In this document: positions 16,679 to 26,608 of the stretch, in pieces
How positions within the stretch are numbered: the stretch's first letter is position 1
Layout of the letters: each line of letters begins with the position of its first letter
Assembly: GCF_900458435.1 (NCBI RefSeq)
Contig: NZ_UHCT01000001.1
Coordinates: forward strand, 62,001-126,000
Reading direction: 5' to 3'
Length of the DNA: 64,000 bases
From: Staphylococcus carnosus
Lineage (GTDB): Bacteria; Bacillota; Bacilli; Staphylococcales; Staphylococcaceae
The notes under the pieces: generated by a model
Databases searched by the model: none
Seen by the model: only the letters and a program-made list of their open reading frames with translations
What the model was told of the DNA's origin: nothing
Made by a program: the position numbers and the translations under genes

Positions 16679-18940
16679 TTAATTGCGTAACGGTTTGCCA
16701 GTTTCAAGCATGTGGCTGATACGTTCATACGTTTTTTTCGTTTTCAGCAATTCTATAAAGTTTTCTTTTTCTAAAGTCTGAATATAGCGCTGGTTGACGA
16801 AGGTATTGCGCGGTAGGTCTCCGCCTGCTAGGACTGTTGCGATACGCAATGCGATATTGTAATCATGTTCACTGATAAAGTGTCCTTTTACCTGTGCATC
16901 TAATTGACCTTCAGCATTCGCTCTGAAGTCTTCGCCTAATGCAATATATTGTTGTTTAGTTGCTGGAATGTAGTTAGTATCTGCTTCGAATTGTGCACGT
17001 TTCAGTGCGACCTCCACGCGTTTTTCTTTATTGAAAATAATTGTGTCAGTATCGCGTAAGTAGCCGTAACGCTGTGCTTCATAAGCATTTGTAGATACTT
17101 TCGCGAAACCGATATTCATTAATACTTTAGACATACTCGCTTGTTTATCATCTGCTTTGTGAGAAGTGCTTAGGATACGGTTTGCCATTTCAGCTAATCC
17201 GCCTCCGCTCGGCAATAATCCTACACCTGCTTCGACAAGTCCGATATATGTTTCGCTTGCTGCAACTACGAATGGAGAATAAAGTACTAGTTCGCACCCT
17301 CCGCCGAGTGCACGACCCTGCACAGCTGTAACGACAGGTTTTAAGCTGTATTTCAAACGGTTGAAACTATAATGCAATTTCTCAATAGCATTTCCAATTG
17401 CATCATCGACAACATTATCTTCATGTGCTTTTTTCATCTGGTACAAGTTGGCACCGACACTGAAGTTATTACCATCAGCATAAATGACCATGCTTGAGAA
17501 ATCTTGATTTTCCAACATATCAATGGCTTCTACTAAGTCATCATTGAATTCATCTGTAATTACATTATTTTTACTTTGTAATTTCAGTAATAATTGATCG
17601 CCGTTTGCGATAGATAATTTAGAGTCTCGATTATCCCAAATTTCTTCATCGACAAAGTCAGAAACTGGTGTTACATTTTCAATACTTTCTCCAGCTTCAT
17701 AGAAACTGCCGTCGATATCTTCTAACCATTCAGGTAAGTCTCCGAGTTCGTCTTCGATACGTGATTTGACGCGGTCAAAGCCCATTAAGTCCCAAAGTTG
17801 GAAAGGACCAAGTTTCCAGTTGAAGCCCCATACCATAGCGCGATCGATATCTCTGAAATCATCGGATGCTTTCGGTACATTTTTAGCTGAATAGTAGAAG
17901 TTGTTACGTAATGTTTCCCATAAGAACTTGCCAGCTTCATCATCTGCTTCAAAAATCACGTCTAAATTATGTTTTAAATCTTTATTGAATTTAGCCAGAA
18001 TCGGCAATTTAGGTTGTTCAACTGGAAGATAATCTCCTGTTTCAGGGTCAAATACTAAACGTTGTTTCTTTTCTTTATCTTTTTTATAGAAACCTTGTTT
18101 TGTTTTACGACCTAATGCACCAGCTTCATATAATTTATTTGGTAATTCAGCATCTTTGAAGTAAGGCGCTTCATCTGGATCTTGTTGTAAACCTTTGATA
18201 ACAGAAACAGCAATATCTAAACCAACTAAATCTGTTAATGCATAAGTTCCTGTTTTAGGACGTCCAATTGCTTTGCCTGTCAGTGCATCGACTTCAGGAA
18301 TTGAAAAACCGTCTTGTTCAGCGCGATGCATGACATCATTCATGGAATGTGTACCAATACGGTTTGCTACGAAACCTTGTACATCATGAGCAATCACGAC
18401 ACCTTTACCTAATACATTTGTTGCGAAATCGCTGATTTCTTCGATAACACTTGGATCTGTCTCCTCTGTTGGTATGACTTCAACTAATTTCATGATACGT
18501 GGCGGATTAAAGAAATGAAGTCCGAAGAATCGTGATTTATCTGCTGAATCAAATGACTTTGCGATGGCATTGATAGGAATACCTGAAGTATTTGTCGCGA
18601 AAAGTGCATTTGATTTGGCATGTTTTGTAACTGCTTGCCATACTTGGTGTTTAATATCTAAGTCTTCTTTGACTGCTTCAATATATAAATCAGCATCATC
18701 ATTTTCTAAATCCTCGTTGAAGTTACCATATGTTAAGTGATCCGCTAAACTTAAATCAAAGAGTAGGGGACGTTTCTTATCAGTAATTGTTTCATAAGCT
18801 TTTTTAGAAATTTTATTAGGGTCATTTTCATCTATCACAATATCTAATAGTTTAACTTTTAAGCCTGCATTGACTAACATTGCCGCCAATTGAGCGCCCA
18901 TTGTTCCGGCACCTAAGACGGTTACTTTTCTGATTGTCAT
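16679..18940 (-). CDS. fadB: 3-hydroxyacyl-CoA dehydrogenase / enoyl-CoA hydratase FadB
   Basis: This 753-residue bifunctional enzyme begins with the NAD-binding VTVLGAGTMGAQLAAMLVNAG and the dehydrogenase signature around FFNPPRIMKLVEVIP. A second dehydrogenase C-terminal domain contains AMVWGFNWKLGPFQLWDLMG, and the crotonase (hydratase) domain lies at roughly residues 460-660, with QGRALGGGCELVL and GLVEAGVGLLPSGGG. This order (dehydrogenase first) is reversed relative to E. coli FadB and usual in Firmicutes. It hydrates enoyl-CoA and oxidises the product. The ATG at 18940 is seven bases after AGGAGG; the ATG two codons earlier is too close. Confidence 0.92.
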   Translation of the reverse strand: MTIRKVTVLGAGTMGAQLAAMLVNAGLKVKLLDIVIDENDPNKISKKAYETITDKKRPLLFDLSLADHLTYGNFNEDLENDDADLYIEAVKEDLDIKHQVWQAVTKHAKSNALFATNTSGIPINAIAKSFDSADKSRFFGLHFFNPPRIMKLVEVIPTEETDPSVIEEISDFATNVLGKGVVIAHDVQGFVANRIGTHSMNDVMHRAEQDGFSIPEVDALTGKAIGRPKTGTYALTDLVGLDIAVSVIKGLQQDPDEAPYFKDAELPNKLYEAGALGRKTKQGFYKKDKEKKQRLVFDPETGDYLPVEQPKLPILAKFNKDLKHNLDVIFEADDEAGKFLWETLRNNFYYSAKNVPKASDDFRDIDRAMVWGFNWKLGPFQLWDLMGFDRVKSRIEDELGDLPEWLEDIDGSFYEAGESIENVTPVSDFVDEEIWDNRDSKLSIANGDQLLLKLQSKNNVITDEFNDDLVEAIDMLENQDFSSMVIYADGNNFSVGANLYQMKKAHEDNVVDDAIGNAIEKLHYSFNRLKYSLKPVVTAVQGRALGGGCELVLYSPFVVAASETYIGLVEAGVGLLPSGGGLAEMANRILSTSHKADDKQASMSKVLMNIGFAKVSTNAYEAQRYGYLRDTDTIIFNKEKRVEVALKRAQFEADTNYIPATKQQYIALGEDFRANAEGQLDAQVKGHFISEHDYNIALRIATVLAGGDLPRNTFVNQRYIQTLEKENFIELLKTKKTYERISHMLETGKPLRN

Positions 18941-18984
18941 AATCATTCCTCCTGTTTCATGAGTATACTTTTGTGTTCAGAGAG

Positions 18985-20193
18985 TTAAACAAAAGCTGAA
19001 TCTCCAGTAAGGGCACGTCCGATAACGAGTGCATTGATTTCGTGTGTTCCTTCATACGTATAAACAGCTTCTGCATCTGAGAAGAAACGTGCAATATCGT
19101 ATTCACCAGCTAAGATACCGTTACCGCCAGTAATACCGCGGCCCATGGCAGCTGATTCTCGGAATCTCAATGCATTCATCATTTTAGCCGCAGATGTTGC
19201 GACTTCATCATATTCACCGTGTTCTTGCATACGTGCTAATGCTGCACATGTTGACATTGCTTGTGCTAAGTTGCCTTGAATCATTGCTAATTTTTCTTGT
19301 ACTAATTGATAATTACTGAGTGGTTTGCCGAATTGTTTACGTTGTTTCACATAGTCTAATGTGGCACGTAATGTTCCAGCCATACCGCCTGTTGCCATAT
19401 AGGCTACGCCAGCACGTGTTGAGTATAGAATTTTCGCAATGTCTTTAAAGCTATTGATGTTTTGTAGACGGTCTTCTTCGCTGACCTCTACATCTTTTAA
19501 AGTGATGAGGGCGTTCGGCACGATACGTAAAGCAATTTTATCTTGTAGTACGTCAATGTCTACGCCATCTTGTTCAGGTCTGACCACGAAGCAGACAGGT
19601 TTGCCAGTTTCTTTATTTACCGCGAATACAGGAATGACATCAGCCACATTTGCACCGCCGATCCATTTCTTAGATCCGTTGATTACCCATTTATCGCCTT
19701 TCTTTTCTGCGATAGTTTCTAAACCGCCGGCTACATCTGAACCATGATCTGGTTCTGTCAGTGCGAAGCATGTGCGTAATTCATGTGATTGCAGTTTTGG
19801 AACATATTTCGCAACTTGTTCTTTGCTTCCTCCGAATAAAAAGGTATTATGACCTAAGCCTTGATGGACACCTAATAAAGTAATCAGTGACACATCAAAA
19901 CGTCCGATTGTATATGACATAAAGAATTGGAAAAGTTGACTTGGTGTTTTAGCACCTTCACGACCTTCATAAAGCAGCGGGTTAGTGAAGTATTGTAATT
20001 TACCCATTTCTTCAAAGAAACCTTCAGGGATAGTAGCATCTGCCCAATGTCTGTTGATATCTTTGCGGAATTTACTTTCTAAAACATCATCCAATTGCTT
20101 AAGCAACTTCACTTCGCCATCTGTTAACCCTTTTGAAATATTCATAATATCTTCTGGGTAGAGTTCTTTTAACACTTCTTCTTTATTGCTCAT
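18985..20193 (-). CDS. fadE: Acyl-CoA dehydrogenase FadE
   Basis: This 402-residue flavoenzyme has the acyl-CoA dehydrogenase motifs TCFALTEPDHGSDVAG, WVINGSKKWIGGANVAD and RKQFGKPLSNYQLVQEKLA. A C-terminal TYEGTHEINALVIGRALTG region carries the catalytic glutamate in the glutaryl-CoA-dehydrogenase-like position. It introduces the trans-2 double bond into acyl-CoA. It has AAGGGGGA before its ATG and a cre site in the 79-base gap to fadD, so it may also have its own regulated expression. Confidence 0.9.
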   Translation of the reverse strand: MSNKEEVLKELYPEDIMNISKGLTDGEVKLLKQLDDVLESKFRKDINRHWADATIPEGFFEEMGKLQYFTNPLLYEGREGAKTPSQLFQFFMSYTIGRFDVSLITLLGVHQGLGHNTFLFGGSKEQVAKYVPKLQSHELRTCFALTEPDHGSDVAGGLETIAEKKGDKWVINGSKKWIGGANVADVIPVFAVNKETGKPVCFVVRPEQDGVDIDVLQDKIALRIVPNALITLKDVEVSEEDRLQNINSFKDIAKILYSTRAGVAYMATGGMAGTLRATLDYVKQRKQFGKPLSNYQLVQEKLAMIQGNLAQAMSTCAALARMQEHGEYDEVATSAAKMMNALRFRESAAMGRGITGGNGILAGEYDIARFFSDAEAVYTYEGTHEINALVIGRALTGDSAFV

Positions 20194-20241
20194 AGTAAAA
20201 TCCCCCTTGTTTGAAGGTAAGTAAGCGATACAGATTTTAAT

Positions 20242-20255
20242 TGTAAACGCTTACA
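20242..20255. promoter_or_regulatory. cre site between fadD and fadE
   Basis: TGTAAACGCTTACA matches the CcpA consensus perfectly and is nearly palindromic. It lies inside the operon, 49 bases before the fadE start, where bound CcpA could act as a roadblock or control an internal promoter. Confidence 0.8.
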
Positions 20256-20272
20256 TAACCCTTTAAAAATTT

Positions 20273-21790
20273 TTACTGATTTGCTTCCAAGTGATTTTTA
20301 GCTTGTTCGTTCATAATTTCAGTGATTCTTAATTTATCCGGTTTTTGAGTTGTATTTAAAGGCATTGTTTCAACTGCTTTATACATCTTCGGCACTTTAT
20401 AACCTGCTACATATTCGCGCATGTGTGCATCTAATTTTTCTTCGAAGTCTGGATCATCTTCTCGCAAGATAACTGCAGCTCCGATAGATTCTCCAAATTT
20501 CGGGTCATTGTACCCGACGACAACACAGCGGTCAACGAGCGGATGTTTGGCTAAAGCTGTTTCAACTTCGGAAGGGATAACATTTTCTCCGCCTGTAATA
20601 ATCATTTCTTTTTTGCGGTCGATGATATAAAGGTCGCCATCTTCATCTTTTTTAGCTAAATCGCCAGTTAACAGATAGCCATCTTGTAAAATTTCAGCTG
20701 TTTCATCTGAGCGATTCCAATAACCTGGTGTAACATTACGCGCTTTTATCGATAATTCACCGATTTCGCCTGTTTCCACTTCATTGTGATCATCGTCTAA
20801 TATAAGAGCATCAACAAACATGACCGCTTTTCCGATACTCATTGGTTTAGCTTGTGCGTTATCTGGTGTGTTAACGACAACCATAGGCGCTTCTGTTAAA
20901 CCGTAACCGTTGATAATATTAATGCCGTATTTTTTAAAGGCTTCTTGAATACTTGGTAGTGGGTGAGAACCGCCTTGAATGACAAATTTGATATCCCTGA
21001 AATCTTGAGGATTAAAGTTATCTTGGCGAATCGTGCTGTAATACATAGTAGGTATCATGATGAGGAAGTCTGGTTTGTATTTGGCAATCAATTGGTTCAT
21101 TGCTTCACCTTCGAAGTAACGTTGTAAAATCAATGTCGCACCTGCCATCATAGATGGTAGGACAGTGTCATTTAAGCCAAGTACGTGAAACATCGGAGTG
21201 CCTATAATGGTAGTGAAATCTGAGTTGAGTCGATATGTGAGTTGGATGTTAGCACCATTATTCATAAAGGACTCATATGAGAACATGACACCTTTTGGAG
21301 TACCTGTTGTACCGCTTGTATAAATCAATGCGGCAATATCAGTAGGCTCAACCGATAATGATTTAAATGGACGGTGTTGTTTCGGATTTGTAATTTCATC
21401 ATATTCTTTCGAATCGATATCCATATGCAATAATTCTTGGTCCACAATTGCGAGTGAACTTAAATGTTTCTCTGCATAGAAAAGAAGTTTTAATCCTGAA
21501 TCTTCTACGATGCCTGCGATTTCTTTCGGATTGAGTCGCCAGTTTATTGGCAAGAATATAATACCTGTTTTAAATGCAGCTGCCATTAAATCAATAACGG
21601 CTACATCGTTTGGTGCAAAAATACCAACTACATCTCCACGTTTGAGACCTTGCTCTGTAAGATGGTTAGCTAAATTTTCAGCACGAACATTCAAGTCTTG
21701 ATATGTCCATTCTGTTTTTTTAAACGGGTCAATCACTGCGGGTTTCTTTTCGTCAAAATCTGATCTTGTTTTAATCCAATCGAAATTCAT
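20273..21790 (-). CDS. fadD: Long-chain acyl-CoA synthetase FadD
   Basis: This 505-residue adenylate-forming enzyme has the AMP-binding motif ALIYTSGTTGTPKGVMFS, the NGYGLTEAP motif, and the C-terminal hinge GDLAKKDEDGDLYIIDRKKEMI with GGENVIPSEVE. It activates fatty acids to acyl-CoA for the enzymes encoded downstream. AAGGGGG precedes its ATG, and it lies 29 bases after fadX in the transcript. Confidence 0.92.
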   Translation of the reverse strand: MNFDWIKTRSDFDEKKPAVIDPFKKTEWTYQDLNVRAENLANHLTEQGLKRGDVVGIFAPNDVAVIDLMAAAFKTGIIFLPINWRLNPKEIAGIVEDSGLKLLFYAEKHLSSLAIVDQELLHMDIDSKEYDEITNPKQHRPFKSLSVEPTDIAALIYTSGTTGTPKGVMFSYESFMNNGANIQLTYRLNSDFTTIIGTPMFHVLGLNDTVLPSMMAGATLILQRYFEGEAMNQLIAKYKPDFLIMIPTMYYSTIRQDNFNPQDFRDIKFVIQGGSHPLPSIQEAFKKYGINIINGYGLTEAPMVVVNTPDNAQAKPMSIGKAVMFVDALILDDDHNEVETGEIGELSIKARNVTPGYWNRSDETAEILQDGYLLTGDLAKKDEDGDLYIIDRKKEMIITGGENVIPSEVETALAKHPLVDRCVVVGYNDPKFGESIGAAVILREDDPDFEEKLDAHMREYVAGYKVPKMYKAVETMPLNTTQKPDKLRITEIMNEQAKNHLEANQ

Positions 21791-21819
21791 AAGTATACCC
21801 CCTTATCTTTTTACATACT

Positions 21820-23376
21820 TCAATGAATTGATTGTGCTAATAATCCCCATTGTTCTTGATAAATCGTGTGGTCAATTGTTTTCAAATCCTTTGCGATTAA
21901 AGGTTTGAACCCCATTTGTTGAATAACATCTTTTTCTAAATTAAGACCTGGTGCTATTTCAATCAAAGTAAGCCCCTCATTTCGCAATTCGAAAACAGCA
22001 CGGTCAGTTACAATGTAGACTTCTTGATTCAAAGTCTTAGCATACGAAGCATTGAAATCGATATTGCTGACTTCAGGTATGAATTTTTGAGTTGTGCCTT
22101 CTTCAATGACTTCTAATTGCTCATCTTTGATTGTTAGTTGACTTCTAGCAACTAAACTTCCAGAAAAAATAATACGCTGAACAGATTGACTGATGTCTAT
22201 AAATCCTCCGCAACCATTCATTCGATTGCCGAAATAAGAAACATTCACATTACCATACTGGTCAATTTCCGCAAAACTGAGATAAGCGACTGAAATACCA
22301 CCGTTGTAAATAAAATCCCAAGTTTGATCATGTCGTAAACGAAAGTCAAAGTTGGCATTCATTCCGAAATGTTTGCCGCTGCCGATAAATCCACCAAAAA
22401 TTCCTATATCTTGAACAGGCTGTACTTGATGTTCAACGTTTTCTTCATACAACAAATTAGATAATTCATTATTGATACCAAAACCAATACTAATTGTGTC
22501 TCCTTCATTTAAAAATTGTGCTGCCCGGCGCAAGATAGTTTTACGTGTGTTAAATGGGAGAGGTGGGTCGATACGTTCGTTTGTTGTTGCTTCTCCCGAA
22601 AATACAGGGTCATAGTGAGTTTGAATGAGTTGTCTATGATGTTTAGAATCACCAGCAACATATATATAATCAACAAGTGATCCAGGTATAAAGACATCAT
22701 CAGGGTTTAAGTCGGGTGTATCGATAATTTCTTTAACCTGTACAACAACAGTACCATGGGTGGACTTTGCGTTAAGCGCAATGCTGTAGCCCTCCGATAA
22801 ATAAGCCTCTTGAGATACATAAATATTACCTTGTGCATCTGCATAAGTACCTCTTAATAAAGCAACATCGACAGGTGGCAACTGATAGTGCAAGTAGTCT
22901 TCACTTTCAATATTTAAAAATGTGACAAGTTGCTCAGTCGTCTTGTCATTTGTGCGTCCACCTTTATAACGTGGATCAATCGTGGTGTTTAATCCAATCT
23001 TGGTAATAACCCCAGGTAAGATTGAATTCGTTTGTCGATAGTGTGTCGCGATAACTCCCTGTGGTAAAAAGTATGCTTCTATCTCATTGTTTTTGATAGC
23101 ATCTGCAGTTTTTGGAGAAGCCGTCATAATACTCATGATAATCCGTGAAATCATTCCCCGTTCCACAAAATCATCAAGTTCTGGCTCTATTCCCATGCTG
23201 CTGATATCATTGGCATTAATAAAAGTCAGTCCTTTAGGAGAACCGGTTTTATCATATGCCTCTAATACATTTCTTAGTAGTTCAGCTGGCAAATTAGAGA
23301 CTGTTAAAGCAGCAACCCCAATAACATCGCCATCTTTCACAATGTGCTGTAAATCTTGCCGTTCTATTTGTTCCAT
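21820..23376 (-). CDS. fadX: Acetyl/acyl-CoA:carboxylate CoA-transferase FadX
   Basis: This 518-residue protein is a family I CoA-transferase with both halves fused. Glycine-rich segments GFGINNELSNLLYEENVE and GIFGGFIGSGKHFGMN are followed by YLSFAEIDQYGNVNVSYFG, whose glutamate is the expected acyl carrier. In S. aureus the matching gene (fadX) lies with fadDEBA. It probably transfers CoA between acetyl-CoA or acetoacetyl-CoA and free acids. It is the first gene of the minus-strand operon, with a cre-like site 46 bases upstream of the ATG. Confidence 0.88.
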   Translation of the reverse strand: MEQIERQDLQHIVKDGDVIGVAALTVSNLPAELLRNVLEAYDKTGSPKGLTFINANDISSMGIEPELDDFVERGMISRIIMSIMTASPKTADAIKNNEIEAYFLPQGVIATHYRQTNSILPGVITKIGLNTTIDPRYKGGRTNDKTTEQLVTFLNIESEDYLHYQLPPVDVALLRGTYADAQGNIYVSQEAYLSEGYSIALNAKSTHGTVVVQVKEIIDTPDLNPDDVFIPGSLVDYIYVAGDSKHHRQLIQTHYDPVFSGEATTNERIDPPLPFNTRKTILRRAAQFLNEGDTISIGFGINNELSNLLYEENVEHQVQPVQDIGIFGGFIGSGKHFGMNANFDFRLRHDQTWDFIYNGGISVAYLSFAEIDQYGNVNVSYFGNRMNGCGGFIDISQSVQRIIFSGSLVARSQLTIKDEQLEVIEEGTTQKFIPEVSNIDFNASYAKTLNQEVYIVTDRAVFELRNEGLTLIEIAPGLNLEKDVIQQMGFKPLIAKDLKTIDHTIYQEQWGLLAQSIH

Positions 23377-23422
23377 AAAAAGACCCCTTTGCTTTTTATT
23401 TTAGAACCCCCTTTATTGAATA

Positions 23423-23436
23423 TGTAAACCCTTACA
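23423..23436. promoter_or_regulatory. cre-like site in the fadX promoter region
   Basis: TGTAAACCCTTACA differs from the ideal cre by one central base (CC instead of CG). It lies upstream of the first gene of the fad operon, consistent with glucose repression of fatty acid breakdown. Confidence 0.6.
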
Positions 23437-23700
23437 AAAAATATAACATATGAACAAAAAATGTAAAAATAAAAAGACATTCAATTCAGAAAATTGTTTT
23501 AATTTGTAGATGAAAACCTTGATAATATAATCATTTAGAAAAATGTAAGCAATCAAACTAATAAATGATTTTATGCACGATAGACTAACAGTTACCAATT
23601 AATTGTATATCAGAAATGATAATATACATTATTAATGCTTTTTTACTATTTTCTTTTTTTACAAACTTTACAATAAATTTAAATAGCGTTAAATTTTGTA
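23437..23700. other. AT-rich divergent promoter region, no gene seen
   Basis: The stretch between fadX and the next plus-strand gene is very AT-rich. Apart from promoter-like A/T runs I see no coding signal; open frames here lack ribosome binding sites. Confidence 0.6.
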
Positions 23701-23717
23701 AGTCCTTATGTTATACT
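23686..23717 (+). promoter_or_regulatory. Promoter of the small membrane protein / TagF-like genes
   Basis: TTAAAT is followed after 17 bases by TATACT, with TG two bases before the -10 (extended -10). It lies about 30 bases before the small gene at 23745. Confidence 0.55.
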
Positions 23718-23744
23718 TTGGGCAAAATGGGTGAGGTGTTGAAC

Positions 23745-23903
23745 GTGAGAAAGGCGATTATGGCGCTTTTACCGCTATTTATTTTATATAAAATCAGAGG
23801 TTATTTTTTGAAGCAAGAAAATCGTAAGTTTGATGAAATTGATATCGAATCAGATGAAGATAGATACCAAGATGAAGAAGAACAAGCAAATTCTGTCATT
23901 TAG
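23745..23903 (+). CDS. 52-residue membrane protein with acidic tail
   Basis: The GTG at 23745 is preceded by GGTGAGGTG at good distance and gives a short protein. One hydrophobic segment (AIMALLPLFILYKI) near the N terminus is followed by a basic stretch and a strongly acidic tail (FDEIDIESDEDRYQDEEEQ). I do not recognise the family. It is followed after 16 bases by the first TagF-like gene and most likely shares its transcript. It could anchor or help place the transferase at the membrane, but that is a guess. Confidence 0.6.
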   Translation: MRKAIMALLPLFILYKIRGYFLKQENRKFDEIDIESDEDRYQDEEEQANSVI

Positions 23904-23919
23904 TTGAAGGGAGTCATCT

Positions 23920-26475
23920 ATGATTTTAGAAGAAATTAAAAACAAACTAACAAGAAAATTTGAAGTAGATCATATCTATGTGGGCGAAGAATCAATTATT
24001 TTAACTTGTCGCTTAGAAAACTTTATTAACTTTAATACAAAAAAATTCGAAGTTTCTGTGAATGGTAAAAAAGTTCCATTTAAAATTACTTCTCAACATC
24101 AACACGAATTGGTAGTGATGTTGAAAACTGATGAAGTCATCAACCAAAGAGATACTCAAAATATTGCTTTTTCGTTAAATGGAAAACAATTATGGCTTAC
24201 TGCTGCTAAAAAATTGAAACACATTTATCAAGTTGAAAATGCTCTGTATCAAGTTAATATAGCCAAAGCAATTTCAATCAAACCCTATAATACAGGGCAT
24301 ACTGTCATCAATGAGCCAGTAAAACTATCATTAACGCCGAAAAAAGATGAGAAATTAGCGGTAAAAAGTGATAAAACGATTGAGGGACTATTACTGATTA
24401 ACCAAAATCGTATGAAAACATTAGATATTCGTAATGGGGAACTTGATTATGCCTATATCCAAGACAAGATTAAAAAAGAATCTTTCTTAATTTATGCGGT
24501 AGAAGACACGAACATCTATCCCGTGCAGATTAATGAAGCTGTAGATGTTCCTTATTACTTTATGGCATATAGTTGGTGGGGCAATATATTAAATATCACA
24601 AGAGACTATTATAAGGTTGGAAAAATTGATATTAGCCAATTAATCGATGACGATGTGATTAACCTTTCATTTCAATCTTTTGATGCTACAGGAAAAGACG
24701 ATCAAATCGAAGTAGGTGTCGTCAATTTTGACTATACAGATGTCATTCCATTACCGACATTTACTTCTTTACGCAAGGTTTCAGTTAAGATTCCTATTTC
24801 ATTATTAACTACTCCTAAACGTAAGAAACTATTTATACGTATAGATGGTGAAACATATTTACTAAGAGGTAATATGAAGCCTTATTCAGGTTATCGACAA
24901 ATTGATTCAGAGTTGTATAAATTAACAGTTTCAGAACATTATGGTATAACAATTGCGCACAAAAAACCGAAAATTAAAGCCGGCGTTAATACTATAGAGG
25001 AAGATGCATTGAACATTTATTTCCAACCTCATGAAGTTTATCGCCATTGCGATTATTATGTAACATTTGAAGAAAGAGAATCGACAAATCAATATCAGAT
25101 TCCGATTCGCAAAGGCGAACAGGATATTCCTATTGATTATGCAGCGTTAAATCAATTACTCACTAAAAAGAAATCAATTATTGATGTGTTTATAACAATT
25201 TATGATGGCGACGAGTTAGTGAGAAAAGACAAAATTAAATTCAAAGAAGGTATTTATAAAAAAGACAGCGTGTATACGTTGAAAAAACATAAAGAAGGGG
25301 CGAATACTACATTCTTTATGTTGACGTTGACACCATTTAAAAACATTAAATTTGAGACGTTTGCATTAAGTGATACACAAATCAAGATATTGAATGAAAA
25401 CAATGTTAAAAATGATAATATTTGGATGATCGGTGAACGTACGGATACCGCACAAGAAAGCGGCATTCAATTCTTTGAATGGCTGCAGCAACATACTAAT
25501 GCAGATGTTTATTATGTAATAGATGGTGATTCTGAAGATTATCAAGATATCAAACATATGAAAAATATATTGAGATTCGGTTCAGATGAGCACTTGAAAA
25601 TCGCAGCACAAGCGAAAGTGGTTATGAGTACGCATGATATTGAAAACATTATGCCTTATAAAGCAGCACCTGAATTCTGGGGTTATGAAGATACAATCAA
25701 AATTTTCTTGCAACATGGTGTGTTAGGAAGAAAAAATGTTGAATATCATAAGAAATATTATGATGATCCATTTGATTTATTTAACGTTTCAAGTAAATAT
25801 GAAAAATACGATATTGTTGTTGATGAAATGGGTTATAAACCTGAAGAAATCGCTGTAACAGGGTTGGCTAGATTTGACCGCTTACCGCTTAAGCCAAAAA
25901 AACAATTGAAAAAAGTTTTAATTATGCCGACATGGCGTGATTGGTTGAATAGCAATGAAGCATTTGAAAAGAGTGAATATTTATCACGCTATCTCAGCTT
26001 GGTTAATAGTGAAAAATTAAAAGCACTAAGTGAAAAGTATGATTTAGAAATCAACTTCTATCCGCACTATCGAGCTCAGCAGTTCTTCCAAGAGTACTTG
26101 GCAGATGCTGAATTATCACATGTAAACTTTATTGAACTTGGCAAAAAATCTGTACAAGATTTATTAATTGAACATGACTTATTAATTACAGACTACAGTA
26201 CTGTAAGTACAGACTTCAATTATATGGATAAACCAGTTATCTTCTATCATTTTGATGTCGATCAGTTTTTCCGAAAAGGTATTTTAAGACCGATAGACGA
26301 AACATTTATTGGTGACATTGTGTATTCTGAAAATGAACTGGTTTCTAAAATCTCAGATAAAATTAACAGTCGAAAACCTGCACATTACGATAGAAGTTTG
26401 ATATTTGATCATATTGATCATCAAAACAGTCAACGCATTTATGATGAAATATGCGCTAAGTTAGAAAAAGAATAA
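23920..26475 (+). CDS. CDP-glycerol glycerophosphotransferase-like protein 1
   Basis: This 851-residue protein has a long beta-rich N-terminal region (about residues 1-460) of unknown role and a C-terminal teichoic acid glycerophosphotransferase domain. The domain shows IFLQHGVLGRKNVEYH, VTGLARFDRLPL, VLIMPTWRDWL, NFYPHYR and LLITDYSTVSTDFNYMDKPVIFYHFD, the conserved order of TagF/TarL proteins. These enzymes polymerise glycerol or ribitol phosphate at the inner membrane face. No signal peptide or helix is seen; membrane attachment would be through amphipathic regions. It is followed by a paralogue. Confidence 0.8.
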   Translation: MILEEIKNKLTRKFEVDHIYVGEESIILTCRLENFINFNTKKFEVSVNGKKVPFKITSQHQHELVVMLKTDEVINQRDTQNIAFSLNGKQLWLTAAKKLKHIYQVENALYQVNIAKAISIKPYNTGHTVINEPVKLSLTPKKDEKLAVKSDKTIEGLLLINQNRMKTLDIRNGELDYAYIQDKIKKESFLIYAVEDTNIYPVQINEAVDVPYYFMAYSWWGNILNITRDYYKVGKIDISQLIDDDVINLSFQSFDATGKDDQIEVGVVNFDYTDVIPLPTFTSLRKVSVKIPISLLTTPKRKKLFIRIDGETYLLRGNMKPYSGYRQIDSELYKLTVSEHYGITIAHKKPKIKAGVNTIEEDALNIYFQPHEVYRHCDYYVTFEERESTNQYQIPIRKGEQDIPIDYAALNQLLTKKKSIIDVFITIYDGDELVRKDKIKFKEGIYKKDSVYTLKKHKEGANTTFFMLTLTPFKNIKFETFALSDTQIKILNENNVKNDNIWMIGERTDTAQESGIQFFEWLQQHTNADVYYVIDGDSEDYQDIKHMKNILRFGSDEHLKIAAQAKVVMSTHDIENIMPYKAAPEFWGYEDTIKIFLQHGVLGRKNVEYHKKYYDDPFDLFNVSSKYEKYDIVVDEMGYKPEEIAVTGLARFDRLPLKPKKQLKKVLIMPTWRDWLNSNEAFEKSEYLSRYLSLVNSEKLKALSEKYDLEINFYPHYRAQQFFQEYLADAELSHVNFIELGKKSVQDLLIEHDLLITDYSTVSTDFNYMDKPVIFYHFDVDQFFRKGILRPIDETFIGDIVYSENELVSKISDKINSRKPAHYDRSLIFDHIDHQNSQRIYDEICAKLEKE

Positions 26476-26523
26476 AAGTAAATCGTGAAAACAAATAAAA
26501 AAGCAGTAGTTTATAAGCTATAT

Positions 26524-26568
26524 GGGAGCGAAAATTTGGAAGCTATAACCAATTCTTTATCGCTCCCG
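26524..26568 (+). other. Inverted repeat between the two TagF-like genes
   Basis: GGGAGCGA at 26524 pairs with TCGCTCCC at 26560-26567, with partial pairing inside (AATTTGG / CCAATT). Only GCTTTAAA follows, so it is a poor terminator; it may attenuate or stabilise the transcript. Confidence 0.5.
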
Positions 26569-26608
26569 CTTTAAATCTTGAGCCAAAGAAAGATGGAGTG
26601 GAGTAAGT

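Noticed and set aside
23616..23744. Longer N-terminal extension of the small membrane protein
   Set aside because: The upstream codons cover the promoter and have no ribosome binding site; the GTG at 23745 has a good one.
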